DNA of 64,000 bases, taken from contig CM036179.1 of NCBI GenBank assembly GCA_020631735.1, positions 25,845,063-25,909,062 on the forward strand, read 5' to 3'. The stretch comes from Saccharum officinarum (lineage: Eukaryota > Streptophyta > Magnoliopsida > Poales > Poaceae). The notes beneath the pieces were generated by a model that worked only from the letters and a program-made list of their open reading frames with translations, was not told where the DNA came from and searched no databases. Of this stretch, positions 1-10,410 are shown piece after piece (positions within the stretch are counted from its first letter, which is position 1; each line of letters starts with the position of its first letter). A program made the position numbers and the translations under genes.

Positions 1-1413
1 TGTGATTGGAACCAAGTGGGTGTTTAAAAACAAGCAAGATCAAGATGGCATTGTAGTGAGAAACAAAGCAAGACTAGTTGCTCAAGGTTACACTCAAGTT
101 GAAGGTCTTGACTATGATGAGACATATGCTCCCGTGGCAAGATTGGAGGCAATAAGGATTCTATTGGCTTATGCTTGTGCACACAACATCAAACTATATC
201 AAATGGATGTCAAAAGTGCATTTCTCAATGGGATCATCAATGAGTTAGTCTTTGTTGAGCAACCGCCCGGATTTGAAGATGACAAGAAACCCAACCATGT
301 CTACAAGTTGAAGAAGGCTTTATATGGCTTAAAGCAAGCACCTAGAGCATGGTATGAGAGGCTAAGGGATTTCCTTCTCTCTAAGGGATTCAAAATGGGC
401 AAGGTTGATACTACTCTATTCACCAAGAAGATTGGAAATGATCTATTCATAGTGCAAATATATGTTGATGACATCATCTTTGGATCAACCGATCAAGCTT
501 ATTGTGAAGAATTTGGTGCTATGATGGCCAAAGAGTTTGAAATGTCTATGATTGGTGAACTTAGCTACTTCCTTGGTCTCCAAGTCAAGCAATTGAAGAA
601 TGGGACATTTGTGAGTCAAGGGAAATACATAAGGGACATGTTGAAGAAGTTTGGAATGCAAGATGCAAAGCCAATTTCAACTCCAATGGGTACAAATGGC
701 AATTTGGATAGTGATTTGATGGCAAAATGGTGAATCAAAAGGAATATCGGTCTTTGATTGGAAGTCTACTCTATGTCACCGCATCAAGGCCGGATGTCAT
801 GTTTAGTGTTTGCATGTGTGCTAGATATCAAGCCTCACCTAGAGAAAGTCATCTCACGGCCGCAAAGAGAATATTGAGGTACTTGAAGCAAACAAGAGAT
901 GTTGGACTATGGTATCCCAAAGGGTCAAAGTTTGAATTGATTGGATATTCGGACTCCGACTATGGGGGTTGCAAGATCAATAGAAAGAGCACAAGTGGCA
1001 CATGTCAATTACTTGGAAGATCACTTGTGTCATGGTCCTCAAAGAAACAAAATAGTGTGGCAATCTCTACCGCCGAAGCCGAATATGTGAGTGCGGGGAG
1101 TTGTTGTGCACAATTGCTATGGATGAAATCAACTTTGAAGGATTATGGCCTCAACTTCAAGAATGTGCCGTTGCTATGTGATAATGAGAGTGCAATCAAG
1201 ATGATACAAAACCCGGTTCAACATGGAAGAACAAAGCATATTGACATAAGACATCATTTCATTAGAGATCATCAACAAAAGGGAGATATTGCCATTGAAA
1301 GTGTTGGCACCGATGATCAACTTGCCGATATTCTCACTAAGCCACTTGATGAAAAGAGGTTTTGCAAGCTAAGGAATGAATTGAACATTCTTGATTTCTC
1401 AAACATGAGTTGA
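1..1413 (+). pseudogene. Ty1/copia pol fragment: reverse transcriptase and RNase H (left copy)
   Basis: This is the C-terminal half of a copia polyprotein; the rest lies outside the window. Residues 1-243 are reverse transcriptase, with the YVDDIIFGS catalytic motif. The second reading frame (727-1413) carries the RNase H region, including SDSDYGG, STAEAEYVS and the terminal ADILTKPL motif typical of copia elements. A one-base deletion in a T run near 716-719 splits the two; the second copy at 16594-18039 has the extra T and reads through. Apart from that base the two copies differ by only scattered substitutions. The lineage looks like SIRE/Maximus because the intact relative in this window has a very long gag. 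It is non-functional as it stands, although the frameshift may be a consensus error near a contig end. Confidence 0.93.
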
Positions 1414-2598
1414 ATGCACCCCACCCACTTATTGACATGCCTCTCCTTCGACATTGCAAGGTAAAATTGATTGACATGTCTTTCATCCTATGCTAAGGAC
1501 TTGATAGAGCATGTAGACATAATAAGTGGTACGCATAAGCATTCATGATAAATCAAATGAATTTGATGGATATATGTTACCACTATTGCTTCTATGCTTA
1601 TTTTGATCTAGTGGTGGCATATGACATGTTTGTGAGCTTGTAAACCTAGTGTTGAATCTAGAAGATTTGCTATAAGTGTTTAATTCAACATAGGCAAGAT
1701 AACCCTTATTTTGAGGAGTGAAGAAGCTTGTCTTTGGTTCAAATCGAATTAAATATCTTTGGCAAGTATTCTAGGTTAAACCAAATTTGATAAATTTTTT
1801 AACCTTACATGTGGTATCGAATTAATTTCAATCTACTCCATCAAACACTTTTCCTTCTCTCCACAATTTGATCCCCTTTTTGGGTAAGTTGTTGACAAAG
1901 GGGGAGAGAAAAAGATGATTCAACTTGATAAAGGGGTAAATAAAATTTATGATGAGAAAAGATGATTCAACTTGATAAAGGAATTTGTTGATGCACACAA
2001 GTAGGGGGAGCAAGCTCATAAACAAAGTTGTTGCATTTGTTTGTGCATTCTCATATGACTTGCTCTTTGCACATGTATTTAAATTCAATATACATGCTTG
2101 TGTGGTGCAATGCTAGTATAGAAATTGGATGATGAAATGATCTACTAGCATGCATAGGAATAGTTTACATGTGGTATCTAGACTTGCCTAAAGCTTTACA
2201 AGTGGTTAGCTTTACAAGTGGTCCAAGAACCTTTACATATAATGTTGATCTCACGGGGTTCTTGAGTTTTGATGGATGTCTAGTTACTTCATGATGCTAA
2301 GGATGGTGTAAAAGGCAACTCCGATTGGTATCACGCTTCAAAGGTCCATTTCTTACACCATAGCATCATTTTGGTAGAATTACTCTCCCAACATTTCTAT
2401 CCATGCATATGTGCAAAGCTTTCAATCCAAACTCTATGCACATATGTAGGGGAGCTAATGCTACCAAAACCGAGCTTGTGATAATTGTCCAAACTTTACT
2501 TATGAGCAAAATGATTGGACAAGTATGACAAGTTTAAAACTTTTATTATCAAAATCATCTTTGTGAGGGTTGTCATCAATTACCAAAAAGGGGGAGAT
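1414..2598 (+). other. Copia 3' untranslated region with polypurine tract (left copy)
   Basis: No convincing coding region lies between the end of pol and the LTR. This 1.2-kb AT-rich stretch matches 18040-19226 closely. It contains runs of the form AAGGGGGAGA internally and ends with a polypurine tract (AAAAAGGGGGAGAT, 2585-2598) directly before the LTR, as expected for priming of plus-strand DNA synthesis. SIRE-type elements sometimes carry an envelope-like frame here; none is visible. Confidence 0.8.
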
Positions 2599-4917
2599 TG
2601 AAAGTCCCTAGTTTGGTTTTGGCTAATTGATGAAACCTAGGACTAACCTTTGTATCTAAGTGGATGATTTAGATAAAGGTGGTCATTGCATATGAGACAT
2701 GACATTGACTCATATGACCAAGATGGTGAAGACCAAGATGAGGCTTGGCTCGATGGACCGGTTGTGAAGGTGAAGGGCAAGTCGAGGCTTCGAAGCGAAG
2801 GACCATGCGATGGTGAAGCTTGAGCAAGACTTAGCGCCGACGGACCGATGCAACGGTGAAGAGCAAGTGAAGTCAAGGTCGATGGATCGAGACGGTCATG
2901 TGATGATATGAAGTGGATCATATCATTTGGAGAAACAAAATGGGCTCAAGGCAAAGGTATAACCATAGGGCCATTTTGTTTTACACTCAAGACACCATAG
3001 AGGGTGTGAGTGGTTTAGGATCGATAGCCGAACTATTAAGAGGGGAAGTCTTATCGGTTATTCGATGCACGGGTGCCACTAGGTGAATTCATGAAGTGCA
3101 TTGCATGTAGGGCCTAGTGAGCTAATTGGAAAACCTTTGAAAATGATTGAGAAAAAGCTAACACACAAGCACATGGAGATGTACACTTGATGGTGTTGGC
3201 ACATTTGCAAAGGTGGCGTTGGTCGCGCTGTGGTTTGCGGGTAGAGAGGGGTTTGGGTTCCTCTCTCCCTCCCGCCGAGCGTGTGAGCGCGGGATTCAGG
3301 CGATTTCGGGGAAATGAAATGCCTATTTTCCACTACGCCGAAAGTCGGAAAAGAAACGGAGGCGAACGGGGTCACTGAGGTGACCGGACGCTGCACCGGA
3401 CGCGGTCACGGTGTGACCGGACGCGTCCGGTCAGTACAGCGCGGTATCGGGCGCGCGGGCTAGGGTTTGCAACCGGCGCGTCCGGTCACTCGCGGGACCG
3501 GCGCGTCCGGTCAAGTGCCCAGAAAGAACTGCGGTTCGCAAGGACGATCGGACGCGGGGCGCGTCCGGTCACACGCGATCGGACGCGTCCGGTCGTCGAG
3601 GGAGCTTACTGGACTCCGACCGGACGCTGGCACTGTCGCGTCCGGTCGTTGCGAGGAGCGCGTCCGGTCGTTGTTTCGCGGGCGCGGGTGCTGTGCGGAT
3701 CGGCGCGTCCGGTCGTTGCGAGGAGCGTGTCCGGTCGTTGCTTCGCGCGCACGGTGCTGTGCGACCGGCGCGTCCGGTCGGTTGAGCAGCGCGTTCGGTC
3801 ATAGCGTTTGACCGTTGGCGCGCAGTGACCGTTGGAGGTTCTAACGATCGCATTCGAAATTTGAGGGACACGTGGACGTCGCAGGGCGACCGACGCGGTT
3901 GAGCGCGTCCGGTCAGTTTCGACCGGCGCGTCCGGTCGTCCCGAAAAAACGGTCAGTGGAGTGGCAACGGCTCTATTTGTTTGGGGTGCTTATAAATACT
4001 CGTTGGCCGGCCCTTGGGGAGGTCTCTTGGCATTTCTAACACTCTTGTGCATCCTTTGAGCTAGAGCTACTCCTCCCACTCATCTCTCTTGCTTGATTGC
4101 AAATCAAAAGTGAGATTGAGTGATCCCAAAGTGCATTGCATAGCTTGAGGGCATCTAGTGGCACTTGTGGGTGGTTTAGCCGGTGGATTTCTTGTTACTC
4201 TTGGAGAGTACCGCTCCTAGCCGGCTTGGAGATTGTTGGAGGCGTTGGCAAGAGAAGGTGATTGTTCTTGGCCACCTCCGGTTGTTTGTAAGAGGTTCTT
4301 GTGCTTTCCTCGGCGGGACGCCAAAAGCAACTCTATTGGATTGCGCGTGTCATTGAGTTACCTCACTTGAGAGTGGTGTCTTGCGGTGCCTTGCGGGGCA
4401 TGCCTTGAGGGGCAAGTGACTTGAGGGTCACACCGAGGAACCATCTAAGTGTTGGTCGACACAACCGGTGACGTAGCTTGTCGGTGCACAAGTGAACACC
4501 GGGTGAACAAAAATTTTGTGTCTCTTGTCTCCCGGTGATTGGTCTACATATTGTGTTGTTGTCAATATTAATTGATTGTATATCATCTTGGTGATTGGCA
4601 ACATCTTTACTCCACCGTCGGTATAAGATTCACAATCCTCTCTCTCGCATTTACTTTTACTAGATTATCTTGTGTAGCTCTAGTGGTAGCCTTTCTAGTA
4701 GTTGTTAGCTTGCTCACTAGTGTAAGTTAGTGACTTAGCACTTGTGTGAACTAGAGATCATAATCTACTAGACTTGTGGATAGGAGGCTTGCATCACAAC
4801 CTTTGGCTAAGCAAAACTCGCTTTACGCCGTTTGTTATTCTAACAAGTTTGCTTAGTGGTGCTTGTAGAATTTTTTATAGGCTATTCACCCCCCCTCTAG
4901 CCATCTAGGACCTTACA
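2599..4917 (+). repeat. Copia LTR (left copy, 3' LTR), 2.3 kb
   Basis: It starts TGAAAGTCCC after the polypurine tract and ends ACCTTACA, so it has TG...CA ends. Related full-length copies occur at 10411-12727 and 19227-21546. The U3 contains a CpG-rich array of the motif CGCGTCCGGTC (about 3400-3950) followed at once by a TATA box (TATAAATA, 3991-3998). The downstream flank begins CCTATGCGCC, identical to the flank of the LTR ending at 21546. This copy and that one therefore descend from a single insertion event. Short open frames on both strands inside the CpG array are by-products of the repeats. Confidence 0.93.
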
Positions 4918-6816
4918 CCTATGCGCCGTGAAAAGCTATCAAGTCACAGGTATTAGCAGATTTCCTAGCTGAGTGGACTGACACACAACTCCCCCTGCAT
5001 AGCTTCAGGCGGAGCTGTGGACCATGTACTTCGATGGGTCATTAATGAAAACGGGTGCAGGCGCGGGCTTGCTCTTCGTCTCGCCCCTCGGGATTCACAT
5101 GCGCTACGTCGTTCGACTTCATTTCCCTGCGTCTAACAACGTCGCCGAGTACGAGGCACTCGTCACGGGGTTGAGAATCGCCGTCGAGCTCGGGGTCTGA
5201 CACCTTGACGTCCGAGGCGACTCCCAACTCGTGATCGATCAAGTCATGAAGAGCTCGAGCTGCTGTGACCCCAAGATGGAAGCCTACTGCCAAGAAGTAC
5301 GGCGCCTTGAGGACAAGTTTTACGGCCTCGAGCTCAACCACATCGCACACAGGTATAATGAGCCGCTGATGAACTAGCAAAAATCGCGTCCAGTCGAGCC
5401 ACGGTTCCACCGGACGTCTTCGCGAAAGACCTTCAGCACCCATCCGTCGACCTCAGGCCAGACGGGGGGGTCGACGGGGCGTCGCTCGACCCTCCACCTG
5501 AGGCAGAAGCCCCCTCGACCGAGGCTGAAGCCATGCAGGTGGAAGACCTAACGCCACCGTCTGACCTCGAGCCTGACTGGCGCATCCCGTACCTCGACTA
5601 CCTCGGCCAAGGGGACCTCCCCTCGGATAAGACTGAGGCTCGACAGATCGCACGCCGGGCCAAAACTTTTGTGATCGTGGGCGACAGCAGAGAGCTCTAC
5701 CACCGTAGCCCTACTGGTATCCTCCAACGTTGCATCACAAAAGAGCAAGGCAGGAATCTGCTCGGCGATCTTCACTCGGGGCTTGCGGTCACCACGCAAC
5801 ACCTCGAACCCTCATCGGAAACACCTTTAGACAAGGATTCTATTGGCCGACCGTGGTCTCCGACGCTGTCAAGCTAGTACGCTCCTGCGAGGGTTGTCAG
5901 TACTATGCGAGACAAACCCATCTTCCGGCACATGCCCTGCAAACTATCCCCATCACATGGTCGTTTGCCGTTTGGGGGCTCGACCTTGTCGGACCACTGA
6001 AAAGAACAACTGGCGGCTTCACTCACCTGCTCGTCGCCATCGACAAATTCTCCAAGTGGTCGAGGCCCGCCCTATCACCAGCATCAGGTCCGAGCAAGCT
6101 GTGCTCTTCTTCACTGACATTATTCATCGCTTTGGGGTCCCCAACTGTATCATCACAGACAATGGCACCCAGTTCACTGGCCGAAAGTTTTTGGATTTCT
6201 GCGACAACCATCACATCCGAGTGCTCTGGTCAGTCGTGGCTCATCCAAAAACAAATGGTCAGGTGGAACGTGCCAACGGCATGGTCCTACAAGGCCTGAA
6301 GCCCAGAATCTTTGACAAATTAAACAAACATGGCAAAAGATGGGCTGTCGAGCTACCCTCGGTCCTGTGGAGCCTAAGAACAACGCCGAGTTGAGCCACG
6401 GGGTTCACTCCATTCTTCTTAGTCTACGGGTCTGAGGCTATGCTACCAACCAATATAGAATACGGATCCCCAAGGTTGAAGGCATACAACGAAAGATATA
6501 ACGACGCCACAAGACAGGACGCCCTCGACCAGCTCGAGGAAGCCCGAGATGTGGCTCTGTTGCATTCTGCCAGGTACCAGCAGAGTCTCCAACGCTACCA
6601 CGACAGACACGTCCGCAAGTGTGACCTCAACGTCGGCGACTTGGTGCTACGGCGGAACCAGAACACCAAGGGACGGCACAAGCTCACACCACCATGGAAG
6701 GGCCGTACATCATCGCAGAAGTACTAAAGCCGGGCACCTACAAGCTATCCAACGAAAAGGGTGAAATCCTCACCAACGCTTGGAACATTGAACAGCTACG
6801 TCGCTTCTTTCCTTAA
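4918..6816 (+). pseudogene. Ty3/gypsy Tat-lineage pol fragment: archaeal-type RNase H and integrase (left copy)
   Basis: The fragment begins in mid-pol where the copia LTR stops. An additional RNase H of the Tat type is recognisable around 5022-5390 (YFDGSLMKTGAG, NNVAEYEAL, GDSQLVIDQV). The integrase follows from about 5533: zinc-binding His/Cys residues ending CEGCQYYARQ, then the D,D-35-E core (WGLDLVGP, ITDNGTQFTG, NGQVERANG). The C-terminal part ends near 6816 with EQLRRFFP. It is broken by a stop in RNase H (TGA where relatives have CGA), one-base losses near 5363, 5776, 6057 and 6697, and the same TGA stop after LRTTPS as the second copy. Several of these losses are absent from the second copy at 21547-23450. 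Confidence 0.88.
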
Positions 6817-7894
6817 AAAGCCTCGAGGCTCTGTATTTTCTTTTTCGTCAATAAAGAATACAGCGATGTTCAAACTTTCGTTTCGTAGTGAGGAAGGATC
6901 GACCCTGCACTCCCAGAGTCGACCCTCCCTCGGGGGCTGCAAGGGGGGAACCCTCGGTCCCCGAAAAAAAACTTATGCTCTTTTTTTAAAAAAATTTTAA
7001 GAACCGCTTCTTAGATCGACTTCGCTGAACGAGCACCCTAAGGTTCGAGAGGGCTCTCGAGTCTGGAGCTTCACCTATGCCTCCGAGGCTACGGTACCTC
7101 CACTCACCCCTTACACCTTTTAGAGGTACGCCTTCACGATATGAGGATCTAAACAACGGTTCCTAAATAAAAAAAGAACATACCCCCTGTCGCTTAGATC
7201 AGGCTCTCACACGATTTACAAGGCCGCAACATCACCCTGAAGCTCGAGGGCAGTTGACCCACGAGATCACTTACGCCTCCGAGGCTACGGTACCTCCACT
7301 CGCTCCCTTACGCCAAAGGGTGCAGCTGCGTGCTAAGTAAATCACGCGAGAACACGGTCCGAGCGATAAAGGGAAGAAAAGCTCGAGTAAAACTAAATCA
7401 ACCACGAACCGGTTTATGTTTCGAGTTTTTAAGGCCTCCGCGGCCGCCACGACCAAAATTCGAAATACTAACTCATTACATGGGCCTTCATGCCCAGATT
7501 TGGCTCATAGGCCCTCGTCGTCGGCAGGCGGAACCACCTCAGCTTCAAAAAGCGAGGCCAGACGGCTTCCAGGCTCTTCGGCGGCTTCAATCAGCTCCAC
7601 GCAAGCATCCACGTTCTCCTCGTCTGTCCGATCTGGGTCTGTGACGAAGCCCTCGGTGACGAGATTCATGTCAAACACAACCCTGAACGGACGATGGCCA
7701 GCGCCCTCTTCACGCCGTGATGGAGGCCGTCCCGTATCTTCTCCCGGGCAAGGCGGCCCAGCGCCACCATCCGGTGGATGAAGGAGTTCCCCGAACATCT
7801 TTCCCGGTGTCGGACGTCGGGCTCGACCCCCAGGCCGTCGGCATACGGGTGGTGATCGCGCCCTGGAGAAGTTGGGTCCTTCCGGATCTCGGCT
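6817..7894 (-). mobile_element. Tat element 3' region with last exon of its antisense gene (left copy, cut by gap)
   Basis: This stretch matches 23451-24525. From about 7894 down to 7505 the minus strand encodes the C-terminal exon of the Tat antisense protein, ending VVPPADDEGL, as in the second copy. The last 200 bases before the N run differ from the second copy by many small indels (around 7679, 7789, 7803, 7838 and 7880), a much higher density than elsewhere in the block. That is what one expects where read coverage of a contig tails off. Between 6817 and 7500 I see no gene. Confidence 0.7.
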
Positions 7895-7994
7895 NNNNNN
7901 NNNNNNNNNNNNNNNNNNNNNNNNNNNNNNNNNNNNNNNNNNNNNNNNNNNNNNNNNNNNNNNNNNNNNNNNNNNNNNNNNNNNNNNNNNNNNN
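7895..7994. other. Assembly gap, exactly 100 N
   Basis: The run is exactly 100 N, a conventional size for a scaffold join of unknown length. The left flank is Tat retrotransposon sequence that recurs near 24525; the right flank is unrelated sequence. The true distance and even the adjacency of the flanks are unproven. Apparent open frames crossing the Ns are meaningless. Confidence 0.99.
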
Positions 7995-8570
7995 GGCTCT
8001 ATGTATGGAACAAACTAGGTTTGCAACGAGACCAATATTTAATTGTTTTCTTTTAGACAACCATAATAGGGAAGAGGACGTCTCTCCGATCTCCGACCCG
8101 CCATGCCAACCTGTACGGTCCACGTGCATTGTCGTTCACTGGTTCGTTCGCGCCTTGGAATATCAGCCACTACTCTATCTCTCTATCGTGCCTCCCTATC
8201 TCCACTTTCTCTCTCTCGCGTGCCTCCAGTGCTACTCCCTACCTCCTCTCTCGGTGTGGTGTAGGCGAGCATCCGACGTGGCAGTGCAATGGCCTCAGTG
8301 TGGCCTTAGCATGAGTGGGTCATGACGTGGAGACCTGAGCGGCCCCTCAACATTTCGGCACAATGGCGCTGACAGCCCTGGTCACGGGCGGACCAGCGCG
8401 GCAGACCCACATGAGTGCTCCTAGTGGCTCCCTCCCCAATCGTGTAGGCGCTGCCTCCTTGCCACGTCGCGCAGCCGGCGCCGGTGAGCCACCTCCTACA
8501 AGCGCTGTTGGGCCGTTGCCTCCGGTGAACTCCACGTGCCGACGAGCCTCCATTCTCCCAAACAGAAAGG
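7995..8570. other. Unassigned sequence at start of the second contig
   Basis: No gene or recognised transposon end is visible. It contains CT-rich stretches and a GC-rich part next to the repeat array at 8571. By comparison with 33 kb and 45 kb this GC-rich part may belong to the same unknown repeat family. Open frames here have no recognisable domains. Confidence 0.4.
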
Positions 8571-8900
8571 AGATGTTGCGTTGCGCTGAAAGCGCATGTT
8601 GCAAGCGTATGTTTTCAAGTGTTTCAGATGTTTTTGTAGATATGTTGCAAGTGCTTCATTTGAATGTTGCAAAAGTAGATCAGGATGTTGCACATGTTGC
8701 TTATTTTGCAGTGTTTCAAATGAATGTTGCAAGCATTTATCCAAAATGTTGCATCTGTTTCAAATGTATGTTGCGAGTGTTTTTATCTATAGAGTTGCAT
8801 ATGTTTATGTTCCAAATGTTTCATCTGTTTCAGTCTTATATTGCAACAAGTGTTTTCATGTTATAATATGAAAGTGTTTTATTGGATGTTGCAGTGTCTA
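8571..8900 (+). repeat. Degenerate array of ATGTTGCAAGTGTTTCA-like units
   Basis: Short AT-rich units built on ATGTTGCAA, GTGTTTCA and TTTCAGATGT recur every 25-50 bases. A very similar array lies at 32930-33320 in the same orientation and at 45401-45835 in the reverse orientation. All three abut GC-rich sequence. This looks like the subterminal or internal repeat of a grass DNA-transposon family that I cannot name from sequence alone. Confidence 0.65.
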
Positions 8901-8926
8901 TGCATATCGGGTTTATAATCTCGAGG

Positions 8927-10105
8927 TGTCTTGAGGCATCGATAAGTTAGCAGGCCACGCGACTCGCAACATATCAGTTAGCAAATGCCAAACAATCGAG
9001 GCCCAGCTAAGCTAAGCAAACTAGGCCAGATGATAAGGCCGGGGTCAGCCAAGACCCTTCCTCGTGCCCTAGCCGCACGACGCTCGAAGGGCGCACGACC
9101 TCTCCCCGTCACGACCCTAAAAGGAACGGGGAGAGGTCAAGCCCAGCCAAGCGTGCTTGCTCTGACAGGAACAAGCACGTCACATTGACCCTGCAAGGAC
9201 AAGGGGACAGCAGTCATCTCGATCCGGTCAGACGTCATCCCTGTGCCATGCTGCATAGACAAGACAACCTGACACGGCGGTGATGACCAGTACGGGCCCA
9301 CCGTCTAGATATGGACCGACAAGACGTGGGTACGATCCACCCGCTACAGGAGGGGATCCACGATGAGAGCCTTGACTTAGAGGCCATCCAGACTGGCGAG
9401 AGCTACGACCTAATGACCGGGACGTGGCTCTAAACTCCTCTAGCCAACAAGACAATCGACGACCTGGGGCAGCTACCAACTTCCATACGATGCCCTAGAA
9501 AGCCAGGAGAAGATGACGAAGACCACAGTGGAAACCACGTCACATAGGACGGCTGGCGAACCACCAGCGTGCCTATAGTGTTGCCACAACCAGCATAGTA
9601 GCACCATGCCACACCATGCCTTGACGTGGCCACAAGACCATGACGAAAACCACGCCCACACGTGCTCCACAAGATAGCGTAGCTTGCAAGACAAGTTAGC
9701 TAGGACCTCCTCAGGCTCACGACCCTTCGATCGGGAGAACCTTTATCTTTGTATGCACCCTGGCCCGAACTCTATATAAGGGCAGCCAGGGGCACCCATC
9801 TCTGACATTATTCACACCCTCTACCATTTCATTCATTCTCCATAGTAGTAGGGCTCCTGGAGCTTCTCTTCAGGTGGTCCATCTCCTAGCTCTAGCTCTC
9901 CATCATCTTCCTCCACTCTTGCACCCCCATTATAAGACCTTCAGAGCATTCAGCGAGGAACACACACTCGATCATCTCTGAGACTGGACGTAGGGTTCTG
10001 GCCTGAACAGTATAAATCCTTGTGTCTTTTGGATGATATCATCATCTTCCTAGAGCAGCGCGACAATCGTATAAATTTACTAGTCCAGTTTACGAAACAT
10101 CGACA
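8927..10105 (+). mobile_element. 5' LTR of a Tat-lineage gypsy element (family A)
   Basis: The right end is firm: ...CATCGACA at 10105, followed by a primer-binding site. A TATA box (CTATATAAGGG) lies near 9770, with downstream sequence typical of R-U5 (GGACGTAGGGTTCTGGCCTG). The left end is less certain: TGTC at 8927 is the best candidate, giving about 1.18 kb. The sequence differs from the Tat 3' LTR at 29525-30622, so the two do not belong to the same element. Confidence 0.65.
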
Positions 10106-10107
10106 GT

Positions 10108-10125
10108 TGGCGCGCCAGGTAGGGG
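10108..10125 (+). other. Primer-binding site of Tat family A
   Basis: TGGCGCGCCAGGTAGGGG begins two bases after the LTR end. The same 18-mer occurs after the 5' LTR of the element at 45836. This PBS is characteristic of grass Tat-type elements. Confidence 0.8.
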
Positions 10126-10160
10126 ACATTCACGCACTCTCAATTGTTGAGAAGGAAGCA

Positions 10161-10379
10161 ATGGTCCTCGCACCATCAGTGGACTCGCTCGCGAAATGGC
10201 CCATGGTAGCCACATCCGCCATGAAAACTACGAGTTTATCAGCGCCGAAGGGTCAGCGCCCGCACCCGCTTTCAGCTGCGGTCCTAACCTCCACTCTGGA
10301 GAACTGGATCCTGCGGTCTACGGCGGACTCACTCTTGGAACTACTCACCGTGGCAGCATCACAGAGTCCACATACATAG
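10161..10379 (+). pseudogene. Tat leader/gag start, truncated
   Basis: An ATG 36 bases past the PBS opens a frame of about 72 codons (MVLAPSVDSLAKWP...). A second frame overlapping it (ENYEFISAEGSAPAPA...) looks like the continuation of the same protein after a frameshift. The region stops at 10410, where the copia LTR begins. No gag core domain is reached, so this is only the start of the element's first reading frame. Confidence 0.5.
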
Positions 10380-10410
10380 GGGGCAGTACCCTCACTCATC
10401 ACCGGCCGTG

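Noticed and set aside
2643..2921. A 92-codon minus-strand frame conserved in all three copia LTRs
   Set aside because: Its conservation follows from the copies being nearly identical LTRs. It lacks a domain and lies in the U3 region.
3467..3871. Arg- and Gly-rich open frames on both strands of the copia LTR (also at 11252-11682 and 20051-20499)
   Set aside because: They are translations of the CpG-rich motif array, present in several frames at once, with no domain.
3400..3960. The regularly repeated CGCGTCCGGTC units looked at first like a CRISPR-type or VNTR array
   Set aside because: The spacing is irregular, the spacers are not unique cassettes, the units lie inside an LTR and recur in other copies of it, and the host is a plant.
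7717..8325. Long frames running through the first N gap
   Set aside because: The Ns are placeholders, and the two sides come from unrelated sequence.
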